Positions 8,916 to 18,639 of a stretch of DNA of 64,000 nucleotides are shown in pieces. The notes beneath the pieces were generated by a model. The model worked only from the letters and a program-made list of their open reading frames with translations. It was not told the origin of the DNA and ran no database searches. The DNA lies in contig JAUMYT010000007.1 in assembly GCA_030528525.1 (NCBI GenBank), forward strand, positions 54,123 to 118,122, read 5' to 3'. How positions within the stretch are numbered: the first letter of the stretch is position 1; each line of letters starts with the position of its first letter. Position numbers and translations under genes: made by a program. The stretch is from Pasteurellaceae bacterium. GTDB lineage: Bacteria; Pseudomonadota; Gammaproteobacteria; Enterobacterales; Pasteurellaceae.

Positions 8916-9449
8916 TCAATTTTCCGTTAATAATGCGACCTGATTCACGCCGTCATAATATTGCGTTCTCACCTGAATTTGCTCACTGCGAGCCGTTGGG
9001 ATATTTTTGCCCACATAATCAGCACGGATTGGCAATTCACGGTGTCCACGGTCGATGAAAATTACCAGTTCAATTTTAGCGGCACGCCCAAAATCTAACA
9101 AGGCATCTAGAGCAGCCCGAATGGTTCGACCAGTAAAGAGCACATCATCGACCAAGATCACCTTTTTACCTTCAAGGGAGAGCGTTTGATCGGTGCCAGA
9201 ATACACAGGATCTGGATTGCTTGGGGCAAGATCATCACGATAAAAGGTAATATCGAGCGACATCAACGGCAATTCTGCCTTGGCTAATTCCGCAATTCGC
9301 TGTTGCAACATTTGAGCAATGTCCGCCCCACGGCGTTTGATCCCAACCAGCACCAAATCTTGCAGATTGGCGTGTTTCTCAATAATTTGATGCGAAATAC
9401 GCGAAATCGTGCGTTGGAATTGCTCCGTATCAATGATGATCTTTTCCAC
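8916..9449 (-). CDS. pyrR: PyrR bifunctional pyrimidine regulator/uracil phosphoribosyltransferase
   Basis: A 177-residue type I phosphoribosyltransferase. The PRPP-binding loop is VILVDDVLFTGRTIRAALDA (about residues 95-114), and LVGIKRRGADIA and the ending DGVNQVALLTEN fit PyrR. In Gram-positives PyrR binds pyr leader RNA; in Pasteurellaceae it may act mainly as an enzyme. No pyr gene or attenuator is in the window apart from upp at the left edge. hldE ends one base upstream of its start, so both are probably on one transcript. Confidence 0.92.
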   Translation of the reverse strand: MEKIIIDTEQFQRTISRISHQIIEKHANLQDLVLVGIKRRGADIAQMLQQRIAELAKAELPLMSLDITFYRDDLAPSNPDPVYSGTDQTLSLEGKKVILVDDVLFTGRTIRAALDALLDFGRAAKIELVIFIDRGHRELPIRADYVGKNIPTARSEQIQVRTQYYDGVNQVALLTEN

Positions 9450-9450
9450 G

Positions 9451-10884
9451 TTATAACCCTTGAATTTTCTTAATCACGTTGGTGGTTGAGCAACCATTTT
9501 CGAAATTCAACACACGCACTTCGCCGCCATTTGCCCAAACTTCTTGGCTACCTGCAATCTCTTCAGGTTTGTAGTCGCCACCTTTGACGAGCAAGTCAGG
9601 CAAAATTTCACCGATCAAACGCTGTGGTGTGTCTTCGCTAAATGGCACAACCCAATCCACCGACGCCAAGCCAGCTAATACCGCCATTCGAGCGTCTAAC
9701 TCGTTGATTGGGCGACTTTCGCCTTTCAAACGTTTGACGGAATCATCGGTATTAACCGCCACAATCAAGCGATCGCCCAATTTACGGGCATTTTCCAAAT
9801 AAGAAACGTGACCAGGGTGGAGAATATCAAAGCAACCGTTGGTCATCACGATTTTTTCGCCACGGGCTTTGGCTTGTGCCACATAATTTTTGAGAGTCAC
9901 TTCATCAGTAACGCCAAACCCTGTTTCGGTGCGTTGATGAATCGCTTGTTCTAACTCGACAGGCGTAATGGTGGACGTACCGAGTTTGCCGACCACCACA
10001 CCAGCTGCCGCATTGGCAAGGTAACAGGCTTCTTCTAAGGCACGCCCGTCTGCAATCGCCGTGGCAAGTACGCTGATTACCGTATCGCCTGCCCCTGTTA
10101 CGTCATACACTTCTTTAGCTTGGGTTGGCAGATGGAATGCGTCTTGATTTGGGCGAAGTAAAGTCATTCCTTTTTCCGAACGGGTAACAAGCAAGGCGGA
10201 AAGCTCAAAATCGGCAATCATTTTTAAGCCTTTGGCAACGATTTCTTCTTCGTTCTGGCATTTGCCGACCACCGCTTCAAACTCAGACATATTTGGCGTG
10301 AGCAAAGTTGCCCCACGATAACGCTCAAAATCGGTGCCTTTCGGATCGATCAATACAGGCACATTTGCCTTGCGAGCAATTTGGATCATCTGTTGCACTG
10401 AATCCAGCGTCCCTTTGCCGTAATCGGACAAAATCAACGCACCGTAACTTGCCACTTCGTCAGCGAGTTTTGTTAGCAACGGCTTGCTATCCACATTGTG
10501 AAAACCTTCTTCAAAATCAAGGCGTAACAACTGCTGATGGCGAGAAAGAATCCGTAATTTGGTGATGGTTGGGTGAGAACTGATCGCCACACAATGATTT
10601 TGAATGCGGTGTTCGCCCAGCAATTTATCTAACGCTCGCCCTGCATCATCTTGCCCGATCAAACCGTGCAAAGTCACAGGCACATTCAGGCTGGCAATAT
10701 TCATCGCCACGTTCGCCGCCCCACCTGCACGCTCTTCATTTTGTTGCACTTTGACCACAGGCACAGGGGCTTCTGGCGAAATTCGCTCCGTAGCCCCGAA
10801 CCAATAGCGATCTAACATCACATCGCCAAGCACTAACACCTTAGCGTGATTAAATTGGGAAGCGTATTGCATCATCATAGTCAT
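9451..10884 (-). CDS. hldE: Bifunctional heptose-7-phosphate kinase/heptose-1-phosphate adenylyltransferase
   Basis: HldE (RfaE) performs two steps in making ADP-heptose for the lipopolysaccharide core. The N-terminal ribokinase domain (about residues 1-320) has [27 protein letters not shown] and the anion-hole motif [12 protein letters not shown]. The C-terminal nucleotidyltransferase domain has [16 protein letters not shown]. The frame is open further upstream to 10953, but those codons belong to a repeat element, so the ATG at 10884 ([10 protein letters not shown], 477 residues) with AAGAG before it is chosen. Length then matches the family. Confidence 0.95.
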   Translation of the reverse strand: MTMMMQYASQFNHAKVLVLGDVMLDRYWFGATERISPEAPVPVVKVQQNEERAGGAANVAMNIASLNVPVTLHGLIGQDDAGRALDKLLGEHRIQNHCVAISSHPTITKLRILSRHQQLLRLDFEEGFHNVDSKPLLTKLADEVASYGALILSDYGKGTLDSVQQMIQIARKANVPVLIDPKGTDFERYRGATLLTPNMSEFEAVVGKCQNEEEIVAKGLKMIADFELSALLVTRSEKGMTLLRPNQDAFHLPTQAKEVYDVTGAGDTVISVLATAIADGRALEEACYLANAAAGVVVGKLGTSTITPVELEQAIHQRTETGFGVTDEVTLKNYVAQAKARGEKIVMTNGCFDILHPGHVSYLENARKLGDRLIVAVNTDDSVKRLKGESRPINELDARMAVLAGLASVDWVVPFSEDTPQRLIGEILPDLLVKGGDYKPEEIAGSQEVWANGGEVRVLNFENGCSTTNVIKKIQGL

Positions 10885-10893
10885 TTCTCTTAT

Positions 10894-11044
10894 CAAATTC
10901 TGCCCCCGCTTGCGGGGGAAGTACCCTGCGAAGCAGGGGGTAGGGGGCAACAACGGGGGCTGAATTTACGCCATATTTTGCAAAATTGCCCCCTTCGGTT
11001 TCGCTTCGCTCAACCACTTCCCCCGCAAGCGGGGGCAGAATTTG
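10894..11044. repeat. 151-bp GC-rich element with perfect 29-bp terminal inverted repeats
   Basis: The left arm (10894-10922, containing TGCCCCCGCTTGCGGGGG) and right arm (11016-11044) are exact reverse complements over 29 bases. The interior holds another hairpin (CCCTGCGAAGCAGGG) and a USS-like stretch. It fills almost the whole gap between der and hldE and has no coding capacity. It looks like a miniature inverted-repeat element; no target duplication is obvious. Confidence 0.7.
10950..10987 (+). repeat. Degenerate uptake signal sequence (ACAACGGGGG form)
   Basis: ACAACGGGGGCTGAATTT followed by ATATTTTGCAAAATTG, inside the inverted-repeat element. A near copy of this form occurs at 35574. 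Confidence 0.5.
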
Positions 11045-11062
11045 AACGAGCAAGTCTCTAAA

Positions 11063-12592
11063 CTATTTTCCTTTCTTCTTAATAAACTTCATCAAACGCT
11101 TGCGTTTACGCAACTGGCTTGGCGTGAGTTTATTTCGTCTGCCAGCAAATGGGTTGTTGCCTTCTTGGAATAGCACCCGAATTGGCGAGCCGATAATCCG
11201 CAAACTTTTGCGGAAATAGTTGGATAAATAACGTTTGTAGCTGTCAGGCAATTTCTCAATTTGGTTGCCGTGGATCACAATAATCGGCGGATTATAACCA
11301 CCTGGGTGAGCGTATTTGAGCTTCACTCGACGACCGTTGACTAACGGCGGTTGGTGCTCGTCCGTCGCCATTTGCAAAATGCGAGTGAGCATTGAGGTAG
11401 TCATCTTCTTCGTGGCACATTGGTAGGCTTCTTGGATTGACTCAAACAAATTCCCCACGCCACTGCCGTGCAAGGCAGAAATAAAATGCACACGAGCAAA
11501 GTCAATAAAATCAAGGCGGCGATCCAACTCCGATTTTACGCTGTCTTTAATATCTTGCGATAAACCGTCCCATTTATTCACTACGATCACCAGCGATTTG
11601 CCTGCGTTCAGAATAAAGCCGAGTAGCGATAAATCTTGGTCAGACACGCCATCACGGGCATCAATCGTCAGCAACACCACGTTCGCATCTTGAATCGCTT
11701 GCAACGTTTTGATCACCGAGAATTTTTCCACCGCTAAATGCACCTTGCCACGCTTACGCACGCCTGCGGTGTCGATAATCGTATAATGCTGACCGTCACG
11801 CTCCATTGGAATATAAATCGAATCACGGGTCGTGCCAGGCATATCGTACACCACCACTCGATCTTCGCCTAAAATGCGGTTGGTCAGGGTTGATTTGCCT
11901 ACATTCGGTCTGCCGACAATGGCAATTTTGATATTTTGATGATCAGGCTCTTCGTTCTCGTCTTCCAACGCTTCATCAAGCAAGGCAGTGTCTTCTTCAC
12001 TGTCGAAATCGAAGTCGTGATCCCACTCGTCTTGTTCGTCAGCATTGGCAAAAACTTGCGGATTCTCCCCCCCTTGTTCGCCCTGTTCGGCTTCAAATTT
12101 TTCCGCAAGGGGAGCGAGCACTTGCTCAATCAACTGGGTTACGCCACGTCCTTGAGCGGCGGCAATCGGCTCGACTTCGCCTAAGCCTAATTGATAGAAC
12201 TCGGCAATGTGGGAATCGGCATCAATGCCGTCTGTTTTATTGGCAACCACCACCGTGGTTTTATCTCGTTGGCGAAGATATTGGGCAATGCCCACGTCCG
12301 CAGGTACAAGCCCCGCACGGGCATCAACTAAGAATAGCACCACATCTGCTTCTTCAATCGCCAACAGCGACTGCTCCGCCATTTTTTCTTCCACACCTTC
12401 TTCCGTGCCATCAATACCGCCTGTGTCGATCACGATAAAATCGTGCCCTGCGATATTCGCTTGTCCATATTTACGGTCACGAGTCAGCCCTGGGAAATCC
12501 GCCACCAAGGCATCACGAGTGCGAGTTAAACGGTTAAACAACGTGGATTTGCCCACGTTCGGTCTGCCCACAAGGGCAACAACTGGAGTCAT
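11063..12592 (-). CDS. der: Ribosome assembly GTPase Der (EngA)
   Basis: Der has two tandem GTPase domains and helps assemble the 50S subunit. Walker A motifs [14 protein letters not shown] (about residues 9-22) and [15 protein letters not shown] (about 228-242) are present with DTGGI/DTAGV and NKTD/NKWD motifs, then the KH-like C-domain. The ATG at 12592 ([11 protein letters not shown], 509 residues) has GAGG upstream; the frame also reaches 12631. The acidic linker between the two G domains is longer than in E. coli and contains a variant USS that encodes part of it. Confidence 0.96.
   Translation of the reverse strand: MTPVVALVGRPNVGKSTLFNRLTRTRDALVADFPGLTRDRKYGQANIAGHDFIVIDTGGIDGTEEGVEEKMAEQSLLAIEEADVVLFLVDARAGLVPADVGIAQYLRQRDKTTVVVANKTDGIDADSHIAEFYQLGLGEVEPIAAAQGRGVTQLIEQVLAPLAEKFEAEQGEQGGENPQVFANADEQDEWDHDFDFDSEEDTALLDEALEDENEEPDHQNIKIAIVGRPNVGKSTLTNRILGEDRVVVYDMPGTTRDSIYIPMERDGQHYTIIDTAGVRKRGKVHLAVEKFSVIKTLQAIQDANVVLLTIDARDGVSDQDLSLLGFILNAGKSLVIVVNKWDGLSQDIKDSVKSELDRRLDFIDFARVHFISALHGSGVGNLFESIQEAYQCATKKMTTSMLTRILQMATDEHQPPLVNGRRVKLKYAHPGGYNPPIIVIHGNQIEKLPDSYKRYLSNYFRKSLRIIGSPIRVLFQEGNNPFAGRRNKLTPSQLRKRKRLMKFIKKKGK
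12045..12078 (-). repeat. Variant uptake signal sequence inside der
   Basis: Minus-strand GAACAAGGGGGGGAGAATCC followed by AGTTTTTGCC. It lies in the variable linker of Der, where it can be tolerated as coding sequence. Confidence 0.6.
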
Positions 12593-12747
12593 AACAACCT
12601 CAAATTCAATTCGGTTTGCAGTAGTCTGCAAAAAATTGCCACATTATAGCGTAAATTTCGTGAAATCGGGGAGATCGCTAAACAAAGATACCTAAAATCA
12701 GTGGAGTTCGACCCAATTTTTGCGAATATTATCCGAACATAAAAAAG

Positions 12748-12773
12748 AAAACCCCACCTTGCGGTGGGGTTTT
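12748..12773 (-). terminator. katA terminator
   Basis: Strong hairpin AAACCCCACC / GGTGGGGTTT followed on the minus strand by TCTTTTTT, 47 bp beyond the katA stop. Confidence 0.88.
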
Positions 12774-12819
12774 GGTTTATAGCAAACACAAAGGTGTGTA
12801 AGGAGAAAATATGTCTAAA

Positions 12820-14268
12820 CTATTTCGCAAGTTTTTGACGGATTGCGTTTGCTAATTCGGTGCTCACTTTCTCGAAGTGTGCCATTTGTTTTTCCACGAT
12901 TTCAGGGAAAGTTACGCCTGATAATGCAGCAGCGAAGTTGCCTGCTAAACGCTCTTTCTCTTCTGCGGTAAACAAATTGTAAAGTGCCGCTGGTTGTGAG
13001 TAGTAATCTTCATCGTACTCACGGAAGTTAAAGTGTGCCGCTTCACGCTCAATTTGTAATGGTAATTGGTCGTGAGTTGGAACATAAGTCTCAAAGCGGT
13101 TCGGTGCGTAGTTCGGGTTGTTGCCACCGTTGTGATCAACACGCATTGTCCCATCACGGTGAGTGGTGTGGTATGGGCATTTTGGTGCGTTCACAGGGAT
13201 TTGGTGGTGGTTCACACCTAAACGGTAACGCTGTGCATCTTGGTAAGAGAACAGACGACCTTGTAACATACGGTCTGGTGAGAAACCAATGCCTGGGACG
13301 ATGTTGCTTGGTGCGAATGCCGCTTGTTCTACTTCAGCGAAGTAGTTCACTGGGTTGCGGTTTAACTCTAAAACACCCACTTCAATGCACGGATAGTCTG
13401 CGTGTGGCCATACTTTGGTTAAATCAAACGCATAGTTGTGTTTGTGTGCATCGGCTTCAGGCATAATTTGCACTTGAACTGTCCAACGTGGGAACTCGCC
13501 ACGTTCAATCGCTTCGTATAAATCTTTTTGGCTTGATTCACGATCTTCGCCCACCACTTTTGCCGCTTCTTCGTTGGTGAAGAATTTGTGGCCTTGCTGT
13601 GTTTTGAAGTGGAATTTCACCCAGAAACGCTCGTTTGCTTCGTTTACAAAGCTGTAAGTGTGGCTACCGTAACCGTTCATATGACGTAAAGTCGCTGGAA
13701 TACCACGGTCTGAGAACAACGTCATAATTTGATGCATTGACTCAGGGTGACGTGACCAGAAATCCCACGCCGCATTTGCATCACGTAAGTTAGTTTGCGG
13801 ATTACGTTTTTGCGTGTGAATGAAATCTGGGAATTTCAACGGATCACGAATAAAGAATACTGGTGTATTGTTACCTACTAAGTCCCAGTTACCTTGTTCA
13901 GTATAGAATTTTAATGAGAAACCACGCACATCACGCTCAGCATCTGCCGCACCACGCTCACCCGCAACGGTTGAGAAACGCAATAACACTTCAGTTTCTG
14001 CACCTGGTTTGAATACTGCTGCTTTGGTGTATTTCGTGATGTCTGCAGTCACTTTGAATGTACCGTACGCCGCAGAACCTTTAGCGTGAACCACACGTTC
14101 AGGAATACGCTCGCGAGCAAAGTGAGCTAATTTCTCTTGGAACCAAACATCTTGTAAAAGTAATGGGCCACGTGGGCCTGCTGACATAGTGTTGTCATTA
14201 TCAACAACTGGTGCACCTGCTGCATTTGTTAATGTTTTTGAACTATGGTCAAATGGACATTTAGACAT
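12820..14268 (-). CDS. katA: Monofunctional haem catalase
   Basis: A 482-residue clade-3-type catalase that splits hydrogen peroxide in the cytoplasm. The active-site region [16 protein letters not shown] supplies the distal His, [14 protein letters not shown] the Asn, and [14 protein letters not shown] the proximal haem-ligand Tyr. No signal peptide. Frame is open to 14355, but the ATG at 14268 ([10 protein letters not shown]) with AGGAG five to ten bases upstream is the clear start. It is divergent from hicAB; the 262-bp gap contains a CRP-S site and a Fur-box-like stretch. Confidence 0.96.
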   Translation of the reverse strand: MSKCPFDHSSKTLTNAAGAPVVDNDNTMSAGPRGPLLLQDVWFQEKLAHFARERIPERVVHAKGSAAYGTFKVTADITKYTKAAVFKPGAETEVLLRFSTVAGERGAADAERDVRGFSLKFYTEQGNWDLVGNNTPVFFIRDPLKFPDFIHTQKRNPQTNLRDANAAWDFWSRHPESMHQIMTLFSDRGIPATLRHMNGYGSHTYSFVNEANERFWVKFHFKTQQGHKFFTNEEAAKVVGEDRESSQKDLYEAIERGEFPRWTVQVQIMPEADAHKHNYAFDLTKVWPHADYPCIEVGVLELNRNPVNYFAEVEQAAFAPSNIVPGIGFSPDRMLQGRLFSYQDAQRYRLGVNHHQIPVNAPKCPYHTTHRDGTMRVDHNGGNNPNYAPNRFETYVPTHDQLPLQIEREAAHFNFREYDEDYYSQPAALYNLFTAEEKERLAGNFAAALSGVTFPEIVEKQMAHFEKVSTELANAIRQKLAK

Positions 14269-14390
14269 AAAAAATCTCCTCAAAGATATAAATAGGTAAT
14301 CGATCGGAATAATCGACTCGGGATGGATTATAGATTGTTCATTTTCTCCCCTCAAACTATCAAATCAATAAACCCTTCCTATTAAATAGA

Positions 14391-14412
14391 TGTTATTGAT
14401 AGTTATTCTCAT
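14391..14412. promoter_or_regulatory. Possible Fur box upstream of katA
   Basis: The minus strand reads ATGAGAATAACTATCAATAA, which resembles the Fur consensus of repeated GATAAT units. Control of a haem catalase by iron would make sense. Match is partial and judged by eye. Confidence 0.35.
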
Positions 14413-14425
14413 ATTAATTCTTCTG

Positions 14426-14447
14426 TTTTGCGATCTGTGTCGCAAAA
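14426..14447. promoter_or_regulatory. CRP-S (Sxy-dependent competence) site
   Basis: TGCGATCTGTGTCGCA flanked by TTT and AAA is a near-perfect 22-bp CRP-S palindrome, with the TGCGA-N6-TCGCA core that needs Sxy as well as CRP in H. influenzae. Its centre lies about 94 bp before the hicA ATG and 168 bp before katA. A second site of the same type with 19 identical bases lies upstream of comF, the classical competence gene. It most likely drives hicAB. Confidence 0.8.
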
Positions 14448-14530
14448 ATCCAAAAATCTTTTCTCCCACTTTTTGCTAATCTACTACGAACTTGATTTCA
14501 GGTTTTATGCAACTATAATTAGGATCAAAA

Positions 14531-14779
14531 ATGAGTACCGCAGAAAAACTGTTAGCTCGCTTTAAGCAAGCAGAAAACACCTTTCCTTGGCAAAGTTTAG
14601 TTACCTTACTAGGGCAACTTGGTTATGAAAAACGGGAAATGGCAGGATCTCGGATTCGATTTTTTCACGCACAACTCAACCACACGATAATGCTACACAA
14701 ACCTCACCCTGAAAATTACATCAAAGGTGGAGCATTAAAAGCAGTTAAAACATCATTATTACAGGTAGGATTGCTATGA
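14531..14779 (+). CDS. hicA: HicA-type toxin (mRNA interferase)
   Basis: An 82-residue protein of the HicA type, small double-stranded-RNA-binding-fold ribonucleases that cut mRNA. The family features are the N-terminal helix region, LGQLGYEKREMAGSRIRF and the conserved HTIMLHKPHP stretch carrying the catalytic His. Ribosome site AGGA is at 14521-14524. The stop codon overlaps the hicB start (14776-14779), the usual toxin-antitoxin coupling. The toxin-first order is normal for hicAB. The unusual part is a competence-type CRP-S site upstream. Confidence 0.88.
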   Translation: MSTAEKLLARFKQAENTFPWQSLVTLLGQLGYEKREMAGSRIRFFHAQLNHTIMLHKPHPENYIKGGALKAVKTSLLQVGLL

Positions 14780-15123
14780 AATTTCTTCACCATAAAGGCT
14801 ACGTTGGCACTATTGAAGCGGATTTAGCGAACAATATGCTCTTTGGAAAATTGGCCTACATGCGAGATTTAGTCACTTATGAAGCCCCAACTCTCGCCGA
14901 ACTAAAACACGAATTTGAACAATCCATAGAACTTTATTTACAAGATTGTGCTGAACTGGGAAAAACGCCTGATAAGCCCTTCAAAGGTACGTTCAATGTA
15001 CGGATTAGCGAAGAGTTACATCGAGAAGCCACATTACTTGCAGGAAATCGTTCTCTCAATACCTTTGTTTACGAAGCTATTCAAGAAAAAGTAGATAAAG
15101 AAAGAGTCTCGCTTGCCCCTTGA
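14776..15123 (+). CDS. hicB: HicB-type antitoxin
   Basis: A 115-residue antitoxin. The N-terminal half (GYVGTIEADLANNMLFGKLAY, then TLAELKHEFEQSIELYLQDC) has the degraded RNase-H-like HicB fold that blocks HicA. The C-terminal part (KGTFNVRISEELHREATLLA, then LNTFVYEAIQEKV) is a ribbon-helix-helix DNA-binding domain used for autoregulation. It overlaps hicA by four bases and ends shortly before a clear terminator, so the operon is two genes. Confidence 0.9.
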   Translation: MKFLHHKGYVGTIEADLANNMLFGKLAYMRDLVTYEAPTLAELKHEFEQSIELYLQDCAELGKTPDKPFKGTFNVRISEELHREATLLAGNRSLNTFVYEAIQEKVDKERVSLAP

Positions 15124-15136
15124 AATCCCATTTTTC

Positions 15137-15162
15137 CGCCCCATTTATTGGGGCGTTTTTTT
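15137..15162 (+). terminator. hicAB terminator
   Basis: Stem CGCCCCA / TGGGGCG with a short loop followed by seven T residues, 14 bp after the hicB stop. Confidence 0.88.
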
Positions 15163-15178
15163 ATGTTTGATCGGCTTT

Positions 15179-15213
15179 GCAAGGGGTAAGATCTTGCCCA
15201 AAAAGTGCAAAAT
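15179..15213 (+). repeat. Variant uptake signal sequence
   Basis: GCAAGGGGTAAGATCTTGCC, spacer, AAGTGCAAAAT, between hicB and htpG. Almost identical to the copy at 7809. Confidence 0.7.
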
Positions 15214-15256
15214 TCCTCTGCCGATCATTTCAACATTGACACTTTGAAGGACAACT

Positions 15257-17140
15257 ATGAACAAAAACCAAGAAACCCGTGGCTTTCAATCGGAAGTCAA
15301 ACAACTGCTTCAATTGATGATCCACTCCCTTTACTCGAACAAAGAGATCTTTCTGCGTGAGCTGATTTCTAATGCCTCTGATGCAGCGGACAAGCTCCGT
15401 TTCAACGCCCTTTCAAAACCTGATTTATACGAAAACGATGGCGAATTGCGTGTTCGCATCAGCGTGGACGAAATCCTTGGCACCATTACGATCAGCGATA
15501 ACGGCATTGGAATGAGCCGTGAACAAGTGATCGACCATCTCGGCACCATTGCCAAATCAGGCACGAAAGAATTTTTGAACGCCCTTGGCAGCGAGCAAGC
15601 CAAAGATAGCCAGTTGATCGGGCAATTCGGCGTGGGCTTCTATTCTGCCTTTATCGTGGCGGATAAAGTGACCGTTCGCACCCGTGCCGCAGGGCTTTCG
15701 GCAGAGCAAGGCGTGTTGTGGGAATCGGCAGGCGAAGGCGAATATTCCGTTGCCGATATTGAGAAAAACGATCGCGGCACAGACGTGATTTTGCATTTGC
15801 GTGACGAAGAAAAAGAGTTCTTGAGCGAATGGAAATTACGGGAAATTATCGGCAAATACTCTGACCACATCGGCTTGCCAGTCGAAATTCAAACCAAAGA
15901 GTACGATGATGAAGGCAAAGAAACTGGCACAAAATGGGAAAAAATCAACAAAGCCCAAGCCTTGTGGACACGCTCAAAATCCGACATTTCAGACGACGAA
16001 TACAAAGAATTTTACAAACACATCAGCCACGATTTTGCCGATCCGCTTATTTGGTCGCACAACAAAGTGGAAGGCAAACAGGAATACACCAGCCTGCTGT
16101 ATGTGCCGAGCAAAGCCCCGTGGGACTTGTTCCAACGTGAGCAAAAACACGGTTTGAAATTGTACGTTCAACGTGTGTTTATTATGGACGATGCCGAAGT
16201 CTTTATGCCAAATTACCTGCGTTTTATGCGTGGATTGTTGGATTCCAATGACTTGCCGCTCAACGTGTCGCGTGAAATTTTGCAAGACAACAAAACCACG
16301 TCCGCCCTGCGTTCAGCCTTAACCAAACGGGCGTTGCAAATGCTTGAAAAATTGGCGAAAGACAACCCAGAGCAGTATCAACAGTTCTGGCAAGAATTCG
16401 GCTTGGTACTAAAAGAAGGCGTGGGCGAAGATTTTGCTAACAAAAACCAAGTGGCAGGCTTGCTCCGTTTTGCTTCAACTCGCACCGACAGCAGTGAACA
16501 AGGGGTCAGTTTAGCGGACTATATTGCAAAAATGAAAGACGGACAAAAAGCGATCTATTTCGTCACCGCCGACAGCTACACCGCCGCAAAAAACAGCCCA
16601 CACTTAGAGCTGTTCAACAAAAAAGGCATTGAAGTGTTGTTGCTTTCCGACCGCATTGACGAATGGCTGATCAGCCACTTGACCGAATTTGACGGCAAGC
16701 CATTGCAAAGCATCACCAAATCTGATTTAGATTTAGGCGACCTTGCCGACAAGCAGGAAGAAGAGAGCCAAAAAGCCCAAGAAGCGGAGTTTGCCAGTTT
16801 CATTGAACGAGCATCGGGCTACTTCGGCGATCGTGTCAAAAAAGTGGTGCTCACTCACCGCTTGACCGACACCCCAGCGGTGGTTTCTACTGATAACGAT
16901 GAAATGAGTACCCAAATGGCAAAACTATTCGCCGCAATGGGACAACAAGCTCCTGAAGTAAAATACACCTTCGAGCTAAACCCTGATCACCCAATGATCA
17001 AACGAGTTGCGGGCACAGCAGACGAAGAGCAATTTAACGATTGGTTAGAATTGCTATTCGAGCAAGCATTACTCGCCGAACGTGGCACATTGGAAAATCC
17101 AACGGCGTTTATTAAACGAATGAATAAGTTGTTAGGGTAA
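15257..17140 (+). CDS. htpG: Hsp90 chaperone HtpG
   Basis: A 627-residue Hsp90. The GHKL ATPase domain fills about residues 1-215 with [28 protein letters not shown] and [15 protein letters not shown], followed by the middle domain with the catalytic Arg region ([11 protein letters not shown]) and the C-terminal dimer domain ending IKRMNKLLG. Length is normal. Ribosome site AAGGA precedes the ATG. It is a single-gene unit with its own terminator. No heat-shock promoter could be picked out with confidence. Confidence 0.97.
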   Translation: MNKNQETRGFQSEVKQLLQLMIHSLYSNKEIFLRELISNASDAADKLRFNALSKPDLYENDGELRVRISVDEILGTITISDNGIGMSREQVIDHLGTIAKSGTKEFLNALGSEQAKDSQLIGQFGVGFYSAFIVADKVTVRTRAAGLSAEQGVLWESAGEGEYSVADIEKNDRGTDVILHLRDEEKEFLSEWKLREIIGKYSDHIGLPVEIQTKEYDDEGKETGTKWEKINKAQALWTRSKSDISDDEYKEFYKHISHDFADPLIWSHNKVEGKQEYTSLLYVPSKAPWDLFQREQKHGLKLYVQRVFIMDDAEVFMPNYLRFMRGLLDSNDLPLNVSREILQDNKTTSALRSALTKRALQMLEKLAKDNPEQYQQFWQEFGLVLKEGVGEDFANKNQVAGLLRFASTRTDSSEQGVSLADYIAKMKDGQKAIYFVTADSYTAAKNSPHLELFNKKGIEVLLLSDRIDEWLISHLTEFDGKPLQSITKSDLDLGDLADKQEEESQKAQEAEFASFIERASGYFGDRVKKVVLTHRLTDTPAVVSTDNDEMSTQMAKLFAAMGQQAPEVKYTFELNPDHPMIKRVAGTADEEQFNDWLELLFEQALLAERGTLENPTAFIKRMNKLLG

Positions 17141-17151
17141 TTGGATAGAAT

Positions 17152-17177
17152 AAAGGCACAGTGCAAACTGTGCCTTT
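17152..17177 (+). terminator. htpG terminator
   Basis: Stem AAAGGCACAG / CTGTGCCTTT with a six-base loop, 11 bp after the htpG stop. It can also serve the convergent gene that ends at 17185. Confidence 0.85.
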
Positions 17178-17184
17178 GTATTAA

Positions 17185-17484
17185 TCATTTTGCTTTCTTG
17201 TATTTCTGTTTATACTCATTTAATTTAGTGTAAATTTCTGATTCATCATCTGCAATAGATAAGATCTCCGATTTATCAGATACTTTTCTCAAATACCCTG
17301 CACCGCATCTTACTCCGTGTCCTTCCGCAATAACTCCATCTCCATATATAATGTCTAAATTAGTAAACTTTTCTTTTAAAAATTTTCCTCTTATATATCC
17401 TTCAGTATTAAGTTGATTTATTTGAAGTAAATAATAAATAGCTCTATATTCAATGAGATCTTTTCTAAGTTCATCCAAATTCAT
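17185..17484 (-). CDS. Hypothetical protein, 99 residues
   Basis: Not recognised. A small soluble protein, largely charged, ending in a basic tail (LNEYKQKYKKAK). It contains GDGVIAEGHGVRCGAGYLR around the middle. It is AT-rich and preceded by AGGAGA at the start codon, which supports real translation. It ends at the htpG terminator and follows two other minus-strand genes of unknown role, probably on the same transcript. Confidence 0.6.
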   Translation of the reverse strand: MNLDELRKDLIEYRAIYYLLQINQLNTEGYIRGKFLKEKFTNLDIIYGDGVIAEGHGVRCGAGYLRKVSDKSEILSIADDESEIYTKLNEYKQKYKKAK

Positions 17485-17497
17485 AATATTTCTCCTA

Positions 17498-18106
17498 TCA
17501 GTAATTTTTTAATTTTAACTGTTCTTTAGATAGCTTCTTGAATACATAAATTCTATAATCAGGATTACTATCTTCAGGGGAATAATAAAAATATCCTTTT
17601 ATTCTTATACCACAAAATTCTATCTTTTTATCCAGTGACTTTCTTGTTCCACCATATTGATCACAGTAAAAAGATGCGTTATCAGGAAAATGAAATGATG
17701 TACTTTCCTCATACACTTCGCCATTGTCTTGAACAATTTGATACCAGAAAACATTTTTTCCGTCTAGATCTGTAGTAATATTATCTGCATCTTTATCTCT
17801 AATATGAACTTCTGTATCTAAACCATCAAGGGACTTATTAACAAAAATTCTCTCTGGCTTATCCATATTATCTCTAACATTAGGAACTAAAAGATCTAAC
17901 TCAAAAAATTTATCATCTTGAACTCTATTACTCAGGAATTTATTTACTTTTTCCACATCTTCTTCCGATATCACATCTAAAACAATGGTTTCTATTCGCT
18001 CCTTCTGCAAATTCAACAAATCTGGAAAAAACACTGCAATGATCCCCACAGCGGTTGCAATAAAGCTCATAATTGAGCCAATAATTATTTTCTTTTGAAA
18101 GATCAT
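17498..18106 (-). CDS. Hypothetical single-pass membrane protein, 202 residues
   Basis: Not recognised. An N-terminal hydrophobic segment (about residues 8-30, IIIGSIMSFIATAVGIIAVFF) probably anchors it in the inner membrane, leaving a soluble domain of about 165 residues outside. Three cysteines lie in the C-terminal part. It sits 13 bp upstream of the 99-residue gene and 10 bp downstream of the DUF805 gene, so the three look like one operon. No catalytic motif is visible. Confidence 0.6.
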   Translation of the reverse strand: MIFQKKIIIGSIMSFIATAVGIIAVFFPDLLNLQKERIETIVLDVISEEDVEKVNKFLSNRVQDDKFFELDLLVPNVRDNMDKPERIFVNKSLDGLDTEVHIRDKDADNITTDLDGKNVFWYQIVQDNGEVYEESTSFHFPDNASFYCDQYGGTRKSLDKKIEFCGIRIKGYFYYSPEDSNPDYRIYVFKKLSKEQLKLKNY

Positions 18107-18116
18107 AGAAACTACC

Positions 18117-18506
18117 TTAGTTAGATTGTGCTGATTCTAATAATTTAGGATTGGGACCGTATTTATTACTCCCCGTTTGGCTATCCAGTTGATTACCTGT
18201 TTGACTATCCATACACATAAAGATTATGAATATAATAAAGCCAATGACTGGGAGCAAACAAATTAAAATCCACCAACCACTTCTACCAGTATCATGCAAA
18301 CGCCGAATGGCAACTGCTAAATTAGGTAAAAATGTAGCTAACATATAAATTAAGCTAATAGCCCCAAAAGTCCCCACTGTATCATCTAAAATAGCAAGTA
18401 AAAACACGATAATGGTATTGAATAAAGTGAAAAACCAATACTCCTTACGTCTTGCTCTACCTGTAAAAGTGGCATACTTCTTAAGCACCTCAAAATACCA
18501 ATTCAT
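18117..18506 (-). CDS. DUF805 family membrane protein
   Basis: A 129-residue DUF805 protein. The signature FTGRARRKEYWFFTLFN near residues 14-30 and AIRRLHDTGRSGWWIL near residues 86-101 are diagnostic, with about four membrane segments. Function is unknown; such proteins are common and sometimes lie beside stress or secretion genes. It is the first gene of a three-gene minus-strand set and is divergent from an XRE regulator, 67-133 bp away depending on the start. Confidence 0.9.
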   Translation of the reverse strand: MNWYFEVLKKYATFTGRARRKEYWFFTLFNTIIVFLLAILDDTVGTFGAISLIYMLATFLPNLAVAIRRLHDTGRSGWWILICLLPVIGFIIFIIFMCMDSQTGNQLDSQTGSNKYGPNPKLLESAQSN

Positions 18507-18568
18507 AAAATTTCCTTATGGTTAAGATTAAAAAAAGAGACTAGATTATAATTTCTGACCAAGTTGTG

Positions 18569-18574
18569 CTACAA
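18569..18574 (+). promoter_or_regulatory. Possible -10 element for the XRE regulator
   Basis: TACAAT overlaps the upstream candidate ATG (18574). If it is the -10, the true start of the regulator must lie further on, favouring 18640. No good -35 is obvious. Confidence 0.35.
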
Positions 18575-18639
18575 TGTCCGAAATCTATCCTTTACAACCC
18601 GAAAAACTTCCTATTAACTTCCCCAAATTGTGGTGCATT

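Noticed and set aside
10885..10953. N-terminal extension of HldE
   Set aside because: The codons lie in the inverted-repeat element, and a start with proper spacing exists at 10884.
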